From Cacconaster sp045599325 (lineage in GTDB: Bacteria; Bacteroidota; Bacteroidia; Bacteroidales; UBA932), in NCBI GenBank assembly GCA_045599325.1, contig JAZRVT010000031.1, positions 1-64,000 of the forward strand: DNA of 64,000 bases, in the 5' to 3' direction. The notes under the pieces are model-generated. The model did no database searches and had not been told where the DNA came from. It saw only the letters and a program-made list of their open reading frames with translations. The translations under genes were made by a program, and so were the position numbers. Below, one piece after another: positions 43,695-52,595 of the stretch; the stretch's first letter is position 1; every line of letters starts with the position of its first letter.

Positions 43695-44789
43695 TTATTT
43701 ACCTAGAAATGGCCTCGTATTCTTTCTTTTAAAAACTTCCATTACAATCCGTTCCGTATATTTTCCTAATCCTGTACCACAAGCAGTCTGACTTGGACCT
43801 GGCCTAGAATTCCATTCTATCAGGACAGGGCCATCTGGAGCAATTGCTATATCCCATCCAACGATATTATAGAATGGGAGACTATAATGAGCTTGTTTTA
43901 CAGCATCAACGGCTTCCTGGAAAAATGGTATCTCATAACCTTCCAAGACAATTCCCGAATCTGTTTTCTCCAATAAATCATCTCCTGCCGATCCAAATCC
44001 GTATTTACACAAACATCCATTCTCATCAATCTTTGCACTAATTCCACCCGCACTCTGATTATCGGTCACTTGTCCCTTTCTCCCAATTCTAACTGCAGTA
44101 TAAACGACTATGATTTCCATACCAGACCGATATGTCATAATTCGAATAGTATTAATCGAAGTAGGATTTAATGCTGCCATCTTCTCGTGTTGCTGCACAC
44201 ACTCCTGAATAATAAAATCGCTTTTATATTCCCTAAACAAATCCTCCACTTTCAAACCATTACCAATCTTGCCATCTGTAACAGTTATTTTCTTGACACC
44301 ACGCCCCCACGACAGCTGTGTCGGTTTTATAATTGCAGATTCCACATTCTGGCACAACTGGACAGCCTCTTGTTCACTGATTGGCCTATTACCCACATAA
44401 TAATAGCCATTCATATTCTTCAAGATGTTTTTCGGATGTCTGATAGAGGGTAATAATATGTCATCCATGTTCTTATCTGAGAACAGTTTATCTGCATCCA
44501 ACCTGTTGGCTCTGCCTATAATGTCAGCCTCATACAAATCAACCGGCATGTACTCTTTTGAATAAATGCCTGTCCGTGCGTAAAAATACTCATGGTAGAT
44601 AGTCGATACATCCTTCCCAGTAAGCTTCTTATAAAAATCACGGATTTCTTCTGTTTGAGCCTTAGTCAATTTATTTGTAGACTTGACCTTTGTCATTTTC
44701 TTCTCGTACATTTTTCGTGTACGGGAATAATAATCTCTATATGCACACTTTTGTACAAAGCCGTTAATCATTCTAATTAGTCTGCCCAT
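43695..44789 (-). CDS. ATP-grasp sugar-transfer-associated enzyme
   Basis: A 364-residue ATPgrasp_ST protein. Shared elements with its neighbour at 44839 are YFYARTGIYSKEYMP, SDKNMDDILLPSIRHP, AIIKPTQLSWGRGVKKI, NPTSINTIRIMTYRS, DNQSAGGISAKID and LIEWNSRPGPSQTACGTG. The two are clearly tandem duplicates that have diverged. The E-x-N metal site and the glycine-rich ATP loop are intact, so it should be active. Cytoplasmic amide ligase role is inferred from family. Confidence 0.8.
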   Translation of the reverse strand: MGRLIRMINGFVQKCAYRDYYSRTRKMYEKKMTKVKSTNKLTKAQTEEIRDFYKKLTGKDVSTIYHEYFYARTGIYSKEYMPVDLYEADIIGRANRLDADKLFSDKNMDDILLPSIRHPKNILKNMNGYYYVGNRPISEQEAVQLCQNVESAIIKPTQLSWGRGVKKITVTDGKIGNGLKVEDLFREYKSDFIIQECVQQHEKMAALNPTSINTIRIMTYRSGMEIIVVYTAVRIGRKGQVTDNQSAGGISAKIDENGCLCKYGFGSAGDDLLEKTDSGIVLEGYEIPFFQEAVDAVKQAHYSLPFYNIVGWDIAIAPDGPVLIEWNSRPGPSQTACGTGLGKYTERIVMEVFKRKNTRPFLGK

Positions 44790-44838
44790 ATCATCTTATA
44801 GTTTGACAAAAAACACAATCTCTTCAAAGACATACAAC

Positions 44839-45966
44839 CTATTGTCTTAATAGAATCTTATTTAAGATGTATTTTACAACGGTTCGCCAAGACACACCAT
44901 CATACACTCTGGTATTAGGATGCTTCATAGCCTCTTGGAGTATTTCTTCGGTATAATCGCCAAAGGCGGGCCCTACTGCGGTCTGACTCAGTTCAGGATT
45001 GGTGTTCCACTCTAACAACAGTGGCTCGCCTGCCTCATCAATACATACATCCCAACCAATAATACTTTGGAATGGCATATACAGATGTGCTTTCCTGACA
45101 AAATCCTTGACCTTCTCATAAGATGGCAACATATAGCCATCCAACTTGATACCGCTGTCAGTACGTTCGATCAAACCTTCCTCAGGGACACCGTATGCGA
45201 ACATATCTAAAGAGCCATCATCATTGACTTTGACACTGATACCTCCTGCACTCTCATTGTCGATCACCTTTCCCTTACGTCCGATTCTCGCTATAGCATA
45301 CATAATGTGGACATCCATGTCTTTTCGATAGGTCACGACTCTAAGCGTATTGACCGAATCGGGGTTAAGTGCGCTCATACCCTCGTGCTGTTTCACAAAA
45401 ACCTGAATAAGAAAATCCTTCTTATACTCGGTCAGCAACTCGGCAATATTTTGACCTGTCTCAAGTACCTTTCCATTCACAATCTCCAATTTCTGAACTC
45501 CCTTGCCATGTGAGGATAAAGTAGGTTTGATGAGCACTACGCCCAAATTCGCACATTTCTTGGCAGCCTCATCCTCACTCACAGGCTCATTCTCATAATA
45601 GAAATGGCCGTTTCTATTCTTCAGATAGATATGGGATTGCCTGATATTCGGAACCAGGATGTCCAACATATTCTTGTCAGAATATGCTATACCGAACTTG
45701 ACCTGATTGAGCCTATATACAATCTCACCACGATACACCCCCGTAGGGATAAACTTGGGGGAATACACTCCTGTGCGAGCATAGAAATAGCGATGCCAGT
45801 CCAAGGGTATCTCGCGACCATAGTATTTCTTCCAATATGCCTGAATCTCGCGTTCCTGCTCTCGGCTCAATTCTCGTTTCTGTGGAAGCTTGTTATAACT
45901 ATTGACTATTTGTTTTCGATACTTCTCTACAAAAGCATATCTTTTGGCATTTTCAATTATGTTCAT
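44839..45966 (-). CDS. ATP-grasp sugar-transfer-associated enzyme
   Basis: A 375-residue ATPgrasp_ST protein and the closest relative of the protein at 43695: YFYARTGVYSPKFIP, SDKNMLDILVPNIR, VLIKPTLSSHGKGVQKLEI, NPDSVNTLRVVTYRK, DNESAGGISVKVN and LLEWNTNPELSQTAVGPAF. Catalytic features are intact. The N-terminus is strongly basic (QREL-type helices). It is the first transcribed of the three tandem ATP-grasp genes, 60 bases after CapA copy two. Confidence 0.8.
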   Translation of the reverse strand: MNIIENAKRYAFVEKYRKQIVNSYNKLPQKRELSREQEREIQAYWKKYYGREIPLDWHRYFYARTGVYSPKFIPTGVYRGEIVYRLNQVKFGIAYSDKNMLDILVPNIRQSHIYLKNRNGHFYYENEPVSEDEAAKKCANLGVVLIKPTLSSHGKGVQKLEIVNGKVLETGQNIAELLTEYKKDFLIQVFVKQHEGMSALNPDSVNTLRVVTYRKDMDVHIMYAIARIGRKGKVIDNESAGGISVKVNDDGSLDMFAYGVPEEGLIERTDSGIKLDGYMLPSYEKVKDFVRKAHLYMPFQSIIGWDVCIDEAGEPLLLEWNTNPELSQTAVGPAFGDYTEEILQEAMKHPNTRVYDGVSWRTVVKYILNKILLRQ

Positions 45967-46026
45967 AGCATCAATACAATATCGTATTCTTTATGTCGTA
46001 TGTGTCGTATAAAAAAATGTAAAGGC

Positions 46027-47196
46027 TTAATACTTATTCCAATTCTTTTCATCTGACAGGAAACGTAGCATCCTACTTCTCACAATATCATTCCTGAAGA
46101 GAACTAATAGCTTGGATTTTGACATATCATTTTTTCCTTGAACCTTGGATTGTATGGTTTGTAACAGAATACGGAAGGCCGCTGATACTGTTTTCGGCTT
46201 GAAAGTATCATACATTCCAATCATATCCTTCTTCACCCCCTTCTCAATCCAGGGCTGAAGTATCGAATCGTATTTCTGACTGTCTTTCAAATAATCGCAA
46301 ATCAATTCATTATGTTTCTGCGATGACTCACTATGATCTACCTCAATGGCAATATTGTCGAGATTCTTCGTGTTGACGACTTCCCATCTCTGGCCATCGT
46401 TACCAATTGTCAGAATTACACCACGACCCTCATACCAATGATTGCGGTTTGTTGCCCTATATAACGTATCTTGCTTGCTATTGAAGAAGAAATTGCCCAA
46501 GCTATAAAATATGGGTTTCCCCATATACTCCTCCCATCCTTGCGGACAATGAGGATGGCTGCCAAAGACGCCATCAGCTCCGTATTCAATAAAATCGCGA
46601 TACCGGGCTATGGTCTCAGGCATTGGTATGTCTATGTATTCTATACCATCGTGAGGCAGAACGAACAAATAGTCCAGACGTTTCTTTGCTTCGATAATAA
46701 TATGATTGACCTTCAAATCATTGATGTACGCACATCCCAGACCTTCACGTTCACGATTATCTTGCACCGGCCATGAATAGGTTGGATACGACAATGCAAG
46801 GAATCCGATTTTTTTCCCTTTTATTTCCACCTCCTTCACCTGATATGCTTCATCATAAGTTCCACTTCCGAAACACGCATCACCTAGCGCAGCCTTGGTC
46901 TTGTAGTACCCCTCTTCCCCCCAATCAAACACATGGTTGTTGGCCATAGAGAACAAATCAAAACCTAAATTCCTCAAGAAATCAGGCGCATCATCATTTT
47001 GAAAGAAACGTTCTGTTGCTCTCGGAGGAAACTGCATATCCGGTTTCAATGGGACTTCGAAATTGACGACACGACAATCGAAGGTCTTCATTAACTCTTT
47101 GAATTCCTCCGAAGGTGTAATATATGACGTTGTCGGCTTCGAACAGAAATCACCGACAATAAACAAACGGATATTATTATTTGAGTCTAGTTGCAT
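46027..47196 (-). CDS. CapA-family protein, second copy
   Basis: A 389-residue CapA-type protein: NIRLFIVGDFCSKPTTSYI, FDCRVVNFEVPLKP, DLFSMANNHVFDWGEEGYY (N-N-H motif), DYLFVLPHDGIEYIDIP and GADGVFGSHPHCPQGWEEY. It shares the family fold with 40721-41881 but only about motif-level identity, so the copies probably have different jobs. No signal peptide. Its start overlaps the deacetylase gene by 20 bases. Confidence 0.84.
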   Translation of the reverse strand: MQLDSNNNIRLFIVGDFCSKPTTSYITPSEEFKELMKTFDCRVVNFEVPLKPDMQFPPRATERFFQNDDAPDFLRNLGFDLFSMANNHVFDWGEEGYYKTKAALGDACFGSGTYDEAYQVKEVEIKGKKIGFLALSYPTYSWPVQDNREREGLGCAYINDLKVNHIIIEAKKRLDYLFVLPHDGIEYIDIPMPETIARYRDFIEYGADGVFGSHPHCPQGWEEYMGKPIFYSLGNFFFNSKQDTLYRATNRNHWYEGRGVILTIGNDGQRWEVVNTKNLDNIAIEVDHSESSQKHNELICDYLKDSQKYDSILQPWIEKGVKKDMIGMYDTFKPKTVSAAFRILLQTIQSKVQGKNDMSKSKLLVLFRNDIVRSRMLRFLSDEKNWNKY

Positions 47197-48544
47197 AATC
47201 TACAGTTTTCACGCCCCATTGAAAAATTTTATTTATCAATGACACATTTCGTATATATATGTGCCATGTGAGAACCAATTCCCCCTTATAGTATCGAACT
47301 ATATCAATAATATCCTTAATACCTCTCCAAAGTTCTTCTTCTGACTTCTTTCTCATATCATACCGCAACACAGTATCCATTATCTGACACGGATGCTCAT
47401 TCAGATTCATTTGCCTGCGTTCATAATAATCAAAAATTGGATAAGGAACGGCGATACCGCTACGAAATCCTTGATGAGAATGAAAGACACAATTGCTAAC
47501 TTGGAAGGGCAGCCCATCCTTTGACATAGTTTTCTCCCACATCCGCAAAGTAGGCAAGTTATACAATAGATGATGTCCTCTGCCCAGTGTAGGTTTTTCT
47601 CCTATCAATGATGCGATCCTATCGCTTTCTGCATTCCATTGTTCTCGATTATCAAATGTGCTTTGCGATGGATGAAAACCTATATAAATATTTGGATTCT
47701 TTTTGGCCTTCAAAGTGGTTATGACACGTTTCAGCCTACTGTCATTATAGCAATAGGTTGCTTCTTTTTCTCCTTTACCACACACTTTGAAATAGAACCA
47801 TTCTGGCATACCATACTTCTCGCACAAGTCTACATATAATTTCACCTGGCTGTAAGCTTTCGGGAATGCACATTTATACAAGATTTCCTGATGCCAAGTC
47901 AGGTTTACGATAGGATTTTTAGGCGGACCATTCTTTATTTGCCGGTACGCATCTATGACTATCTTCTTGTATGACGGTGGAACCAAACCATCGACATCAT
48001 GGCTCATTACAACACTATATTTTCGTTCTTTTGTGGCGACTCCCCAATTTTTCAGAATAGACTTTAATATGTATTCATACTCATGAACCAAAGGCCGCTG
48101 ATAGATATTATTCTTAACCGTAAATAACATATTTTCAGCACAGTCTCCGTTTTCATCACGACCAAATAAAGACTCTTCCCAGCGAGTCAGCATAAAAAAG
48201 GTGGAACCAAAGATATCCAAACCAATTATGACTTTATTATCAGTCTCTTCATACTTATCCACTCCGTAAATAATGGGTATCACTTTGTTCTTCACATGAA
48301 AATACACCAGCTCAGAGGGAAGATTTTCAGCTTTCAGATAGGATAATGGTTCCGGGAATTGTTGAAAAAAATGATCTTCTACAACAATTTGTCTGTCACC
48401 GACCTGGATAGTGTAATTATCTGCCTGATCATCAAACCGTATATCATCATCAATCAGATTGCAGCCTAAAAGTTCATTGAAAAGAACTTTTACTGCATAC
48501 CGTCTCTCCGGAATATTATTGGACGGGCAAATGACTTGTATCAT
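47177..48544 (-). CDS. Two-domain polysaccharide deacetylase-like protein
   Basis: A 455-residue protein. The first ~150 residues (IYGVDKYEETDNKVIIGLDI, FGSTFFMLTRWEES) match the domain that precedes NodB-like domains in Bacteroidetes proteins (the DUF7033 type). The second part has YSVVMSHDVDGLVPPSY (catalytic/metal Asp), IYIGFHPSQST and a late LVLTWHIYIRNV. It probably N-deacetylates a sugar or lipid-linked intermediate. With 37930-38688 it is the second deacetylase in the cassette, hinting at two free amines in the polymer or different stages of action. Confidence 0.76.
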   Translation of the reverse strand: MIQVICPSNNIPERRYAVKVLFNELLGCNLIDDDIRFDDQADNYTIQVGDRQIVVEDHFFQQFPEPLSYLKAENLPSELVYFHVKNKVIPIIYGVDKYEETDNKVIIGLDIFGSTFFMLTRWEESLFGRDENGDCAENMLFTVKNNIYQRPLVHEYEYILKSILKNWGVATKERKYSVVMSHDVDGLVPPSYKKIVIDAYRQIKNGPPKNPIVNLTWHQEILYKCAFPKAYSQVKLYVDLCEKYGMPEWFYFKVCGKGEKEATYCYNDSRLKRVITTLKAKKNPNIYIGFHPSQSTFDNREQWNAESDRIASLIGEKPTLGRGHHLLYNLPTLRMWEKTMSKDGLPFQVSNCVFHSHQGFRSGIAVPYPIFDYYERRQMNLNEHPCQIMDTVLRYDMRKKSEEELWRGIKDIIDIVRYYKGELVLTWHIYIRNVSLINKIFQWGVKTVDYATRLK

Positions 48545-48555
48545 CGCTTTATCAT

Positions 48556-49638
48556 TTAATTGATTACGGCTTTAATATCTTCGACAGTCACTCTCTCTTT
48601 TTGCATAAGGTACTGGATGCTACGGGCCTGGCTATTGAAGTCCTCTCCTAACAAGGCTCCGGCCAAAGTCATAATGGACTCTGCTATGGATGTATCAACA
48701 CCAGCTACTTTTCCCAATGATACAAACAGACCCAACCCCATAGGAACATCCTCCAACAGATAGCGATGGCGCAGAAACATAGGTCCTTTGTTAGACGAAT
48801 CTGCAAACGACTTGAAGGATGTCATAGCATCAACTGCCAAATCTTCCTCATTTCGCCACTTTGCTGCTTCGAAATAGTCCAAAGGATCACAGCCATATGC
48901 CATCAGTACCTCATTCTTCTGTTTGTCGAATGTGTTGATAACATTGACGACTGAGTCCGTAAATGCCTCACGATACATCCAGAACTCACCTTTGCTGTAT
49001 TCGATACGCGAAGCAGAAAACGTCATACCTATAGTATGAACAATCATATTAGGATTGTGCAAGGCGGACTCCAAAATATTCTTACGCAAGTAATGTGTGT
49101 TATCAAACAATTGCGAGAAAACAGATAACACTCTGTTGCTTTGGCTTACTGGCAGAACGGAGATAGCGTTGCGAGGATTATAAAAAGTAATTTTCACATA
49201 TTCGTTATCCATTACACGGCCATTGTATGCCGTTGTTTCCCATTCACTATAAACAACATCCGCCTTGACATATTTTTTGAAAATCAAACTGCCCATATAA
49301 CCCGGACACATCGCAATTATTTGTCCATCACGAGTATATGGTCCTATCAGCTTGGCAACAGATTCATGCTGCAATGTTGTAGTCATAATCAGAACAACAT
49401 CAGCAAATTCCATCGCCAACTTAGCATCACGAGTCACCAAAGCAGGTCTCACGAAGAAATCCTTGCCACGATTTGTCAAATCATGAACACGGTAGCCCCC
49501 ATCCGCTACAATCTTATCAAAATATGTGCTGTTAGTACTTGATGTCTTTAACAGACAGACTTCGTTTCCGCCTTTCTCAAAAATTTTAGCAGCATGTATT
49601 AAACCGGCATTACCACAGCCAATAATCGTCACTTTCAT
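48556..49638 (-). CDS. Opine/octopine dehydrogenase-family protein
   Basis: A 360-residue NAD(P)-dependent enzyme: Rossmann start VTIIGCGNAGLIHAAKIFEK, ADVVLIMTTTLQHESVAKLI and the C-terminal opine-dehydrogenase domain with ALHNPNMIVHTIGMT (N-x(5)-H catalytic histidine region), then EAFTDSVVNVINTFDKQKNE. The family reductively couples an amino acid with a 2-oxo acid such as pyruvate. Inside a polysaccharide locus this is uncommon; alanopine-type and carboxyethyl-lysine substituents are known from Proteus and Providencia O-antigens. It is 9 bases after the flippase gene. The amino acid used is unknown. Confidence 0.8.
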   Translation of the reverse strand: MKVTIIGCGNAGLIHAAKIFEKGGNEVCLLKTSSTNSTYFDKIVADGGYRVHDLTNRGKDFFVRPALVTRDAKLAMEFADVVLIMTTTLQHESVAKLIGPYTRDGQIIAMCPGYMGSLIFKKYVKADVVYSEWETTAYNGRVMDNEYVKITFYNPRNAISVLPVSQSNRVLSVFSQLFDNTHYLRKNILESALHNPNMIVHTIGMTFSASRIEYSKGEFWMYREAFTDSVVNVINTFDKQKNEVLMAYGCDPLDYFEAAKWRNEEDLAVDAMTSFKSFADSSNKGPMFLRHRYLLEDVPMGLGLFVSLGKVAGVDTSIAESIMTLAGALLGEDFNSQARSIQYLMQKERVTVEDIKAVIN

Positions 49639-49647
49639 ATCTAAACT

Positions 49648-51120
49648 TTATTTATTCTTTCTATCCCAAAATCTGAATCTTTCCGGAATAATCGACAACG
49701 TATAAGTAAATGCCTCTGGCTTGAATATGATCGACCATCCGAGATATACAATAATACAAATCAGAAGCTTAAGCATCCCATCAATATACAAATTCAGATT
49801 GAAAAAATCAACACTGAAGAAACTGACTCCCGCTGCGACTGCTGATGCCATTGCAGCAGGAAGCAAATCAATAATCTGCCTATCCCATTTGTAACCGATA
49901 TATTTCGAGACCAAACTTATGTTTACGAAATAAGAAAAATAGCAATTCAAAACGAAACCGCAAAGCAGGCCCTTCATACCAAATGCAAAAAGTCCACCCA
50001 CTACCAGACCGAGACCGATAATTCGCTTTATCAATGTCCAAGTAAACATAGTTTTACTCTCTCCTATTGCAGATATAGTTTGAGTATTGACTGACATTAG
50101 ACAATTTGCCAAGCCTGCCACACATAATACCTGGAAATATGGAACGCTAGCTAACCATTTGTCAGAATAAAGCAAAACGAAAAGAGGTTTTGCTGTCAAA
50201 ATAAGAATGAACATAACTGGGAATGTAATATAAGAAATGGTCATGGTCATCCTCTTTATCATATTAATCATTACTATTTTATTGTCTTGGACTTTAGCAT
50301 ACAAAGGATAGGTGACTTGTGTCATAATACTTGATATACTTGTGGATGCCAATTTTTCCGTCCCGTGAGCTTTTGAGTAATAGCCCATTGTAGAAGGATT
50401 ATACACCTTGCCGATAAGCAAGCCTTGAATCTGTCCACTAAAGCTATTAATCAAATGAGTCAAAAACATATAAAACCCAAAGCCAAACAATTCTTTGAAC
50501 GACTTCAAGGAGAAAGTCCAAATCGGTCTCCATTTCATATAGAACCAATAGACAATTGCCGGAATGGCCGAAACTATCAAGTTCTGGACAACTAAGGCCC
50601 AAACACCAAAACCACTGTAAGCCATATAGATTGTAACTCCCAAAGCGAGCAGCGAAGTACCTACGGAAACAATGGCGAGGGTCTTGAAATTCAATGTTTT
50701 GCGCAGCTGGTTCTTCTGGATGATATTGAAAGCATAAATAAACAGAACCAAAGCCTGCACTCTCAGGACTGAACACAACAAAGGAATGTCATAGAAACGT
50801 GCAATGGCCGGAGCTGATATATACAAGATAGCATACATGACCACTGCCATTCCCAGATTCCAAAAGAAAATAGTGGAATAATCTTCCTGTGTAGGGCATT
50901 TCTTCTGTATTAGCGCCGAACCGAAACCTCCATCTATGAAAGCCTCAGCAAGCACCATGAAAATGCTCAACATACCGATGCATCCATAATCATGTGGAGT
51001 AAGAAGACGCGCCAAAATAATACCCGACACAAAGCTTATTGCCATATGCGAATATTTGCTGAATGCAGTCCACACCATACTGGCTGCAGCTTTGTTCCTT
51101 AAATTATTTTGTTTTGCCAT
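49648..51120 (-). CDS. WzxC-like polysaccharide flippase
   Basis: A 490-residue MOP-superfamily transporter with about 12-14 hydrophobic segments. The N-terminus ARLLTPHDYGCIGMLSIFMV and GGFGSALIQKKCPTQEDYS is characteristic of the WzxC/lipopolysaccharide biosynthesis protein group. It moves lipid-linked repeat units across the inner membrane to the Wzy polymerase at 34938. Its start coincides with the stop of the metallophosphoesterase gene (one-base overlap). Confidence 0.9.
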   Translation of the reverse strand: MAKQNNLRNKAAASMVWTAFSKYSHMAISFVSGIILARLLTPHDYGCIGMLSIFMVLAEAFIDGGFGSALIQKKCPTQEDYSTIFFWNLGMAVVMYAILYISAPAIARFYDIPLLCSVLRVQALVLFIYAFNIIQKNQLRKTLNFKTLAIVSVGTSLLALGVTIYMAYSGFGVWALVVQNLIVSAIPAIVYWFYMKWRPIWTFSLKSFKELFGFGFYMFLTHLINSFSGQIQGLLIGKVYNPSTMGYYSKAHGTEKLASTSISSIMTQVTYPLYAKVQDNKIVMINMIKRMTMTISYITFPVMFILILTAKPLFVLLYSDKWLASVPYFQVLCVAGLANCLMSVNTQTISAIGESKTMFTWTLIKRIIGLGLVVGGLFAFGMKGLLCGFVLNCYFSYFVNISLVSKYIGYKWDRQIIDLLPAAMASAVAAGVSFFSVDFFNLNLYIDGMLKLLICIIVYLGWSIIFKPEAFTYTLSIIPERFRFWDRKNK

Positions 51121-52136
51121 CAGTATCTGTATTTAAACTTACACAATGTTGTACTGTCATTGTAAAACTCTTGTGTATCTGCATTCACAATCATTAAAGA
51201 AGTGCTGTCGTTACCTGGTTGGAATTCCCAAAGCATTATCCAGTTGCCATAACGGTAAGATGAACTCTGTATATTATGCTGAATCTGGGGGACCTCTCTT
51301 CCTTTGATATTTGATGTATATGTCACTGCATACAAGCCCCCAACATGTCCGCAAAGAACAACAGCAATGTTATCGTTAGGATATATCAGGGTATTCCATA
51401 ATTCTTCCGGTGTGGTAAATGTAGTATTCCTGAGTCTGATTCTGCATTTCAAAGCACTTTTTCTACGTTGGCCACCTTTCTCCAGATACTCGTGATTAAT
51501 AAGGATAAACTTAACGTCAGGATGTTCTCTGACATATTTATTAGCCCATTCAACAACCTCTTTTCTTGGTCCGAACTCCAATATCAGCAAATCATAGCGT
51601 TCGTTGCAAATGGTGTTTTTTACAATGATATTCTCCATTCTGCCTTCTTCAAATCTCTCAAGTATCTGGCTGCTTGAAGGAAAATTCATATAATCATTAA
51701 AGAGGGTTGAATATCGATTATCAATATGAATACCATCTTCCCAAGAATAATCATGATCACCTATCGCTGAAAAAAAAGGCACATCGTAAGCCACCAGTTC
51801 CGTGACCTTCCTGAACCTTTCGTATTGACTTATTGAATTGGTTTGTGTAATATCTCCAGTGTGCAAAATGCAGTCAAAATGAGCCTTTGAAGACTGAGAC
51901 TTCAACCATTCTACAGATGTGCGATAAATTTCCGCATTGGGATCTGATTGAGTGTAATACTGTATATCTCCGAATACAGCAATATATTCACTTTGTGGAT
52001 TAAGTGGCAGAAGAGAATCGTAAACAATTTCTTGCTCAGGTATTTCAACGTCACAAGATGCGAGAATGGACAAGGAAAGAATGAAACACCCGATTTTCGA
52101 CACCATCTTAAAAATATGTGAAATTTGCAGCGTCAT
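51120..52136 (-). CDS. Calcineurin-like metallophosphoesterase lipoprotein
   Basis: A 338-residue protein with a signal peptide and lipobox (SILASCDVE). Motifs of a calcineurin-like phosphoesterase are in order: IAVFGDIQYYTQSD, CILHTGDITQTNS, FFSAIGDHDYSW, KFILINHEYLEKGG and VVLCGHVGGLYAV. It should act outside the inner membrane and could remove or trim phospho-substituents of the polymer. The start overlaps the TagD-like gene by four bases (ATGA), so a phosphate-related link between the two is plausible; an internal ATG at 52106 is the alternative. Confidence 0.8.
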   Translation of the reverse strand: MTLQISHIFKMVSKIGCFILSLSILASCDVEIPEQEIVYDSLLPLNPQSEYIAVFGDIQYYTQSDPNAEIYRTSVEWLKSQSSKAHFDCILHTGDITQTNSISQYERFRKVTELVAYDVPFFSAIGDHDYSWEDGIHIDNRYSTLFNDYMNFPSSSQILERFEEGRMENIIVKNTICNERYDLLILEFGPRKEVVEWANKYVREHPDVKFILINHEYLEKGGQRRKSALKCRIRLRNTTFTTPEELWNTLIYPNDNIAVVLCGHVGGLYAVTYTSNIKGREVPQIQHNIQSSSYRYGNWIMLWEFQPGNDSTSLMIVNADTQEFYNDSTTLCKFKYRY

Positions 52137-52549
52137 TTCAATTTGCTATAATTCCTAAGCATTGTTGATGAAACCCCTTCAGTGCGAGGAATGACCACCA
52201 CTTCTTTGCCATTAGCCTTGCACCAATCCACTGCTCTCTGAAAACCGGAGTGGTTCTGGTCAGGACCTTTTGCAAAGACATCAAAAGAAATATTCATAAT
52301 ATCAATGTCAACGTCCTTATATACAACAACTTCGTCCACATATCGGACTGCACTTACCATATACATACGTTCTTCTGTTGTATAAACCATCTTTGCTCCG
52401 GGCTTATACTTCAAGATGCAGTCGCCGTCCTGCACTGCGACTACAAGCCTGCATTCCTCGTCAGGAAAAGATTCCTTTATATGCTTGAACAAAAGAATAT
52501 GCCCCAGATGGAGCATATCATATACACCAAATGTCAATATTACTTTCAT
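52133..52549 (-). CDS. TagD-like cytidylyltransferase
   Basis: A 138-residue single-domain nucleotidyltransferase with LTFGVYDMLHLGHILLFKHI (HxGH motif), YTTEERMYMVSAVRYVDEVV and IPRTEGVSSTMLR (ISSTxxR-type loop). These match glycerol-3-phosphate/ethanolamine-phosphate cytidylyltransferases. It would make a CDP-activated alcohol for a LicD-type transferase, and a LicD gene is in the same cassette. First gene after UpxY. Confidence 0.88.
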   Translation of the reverse strand: MKVILTFGVYDMLHLGHILLFKHIKESFPDEECRLVVAVQDGDCILKYKPGAKMVYTTEERMYMVSAVRYVDEVVVYKDVDIDIMNISFDVFAKGPDQNHSGFQRAVDWCKANGKEVVVIPRTEGVSSTMLRNYSKLK

Positions 52550-52595
52550 TCACTGATAACTGATAATTAAAACTTCCAAACAAAATACTCGCTGC

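Noticed and set aside
42495..45966. Possible phage or plasmid origin for the repeated ATP-grasp genes
   Set aside because: No integrase, transposase, terminal repeats or replication genes are nearby; simple tandem duplication explains the pattern.
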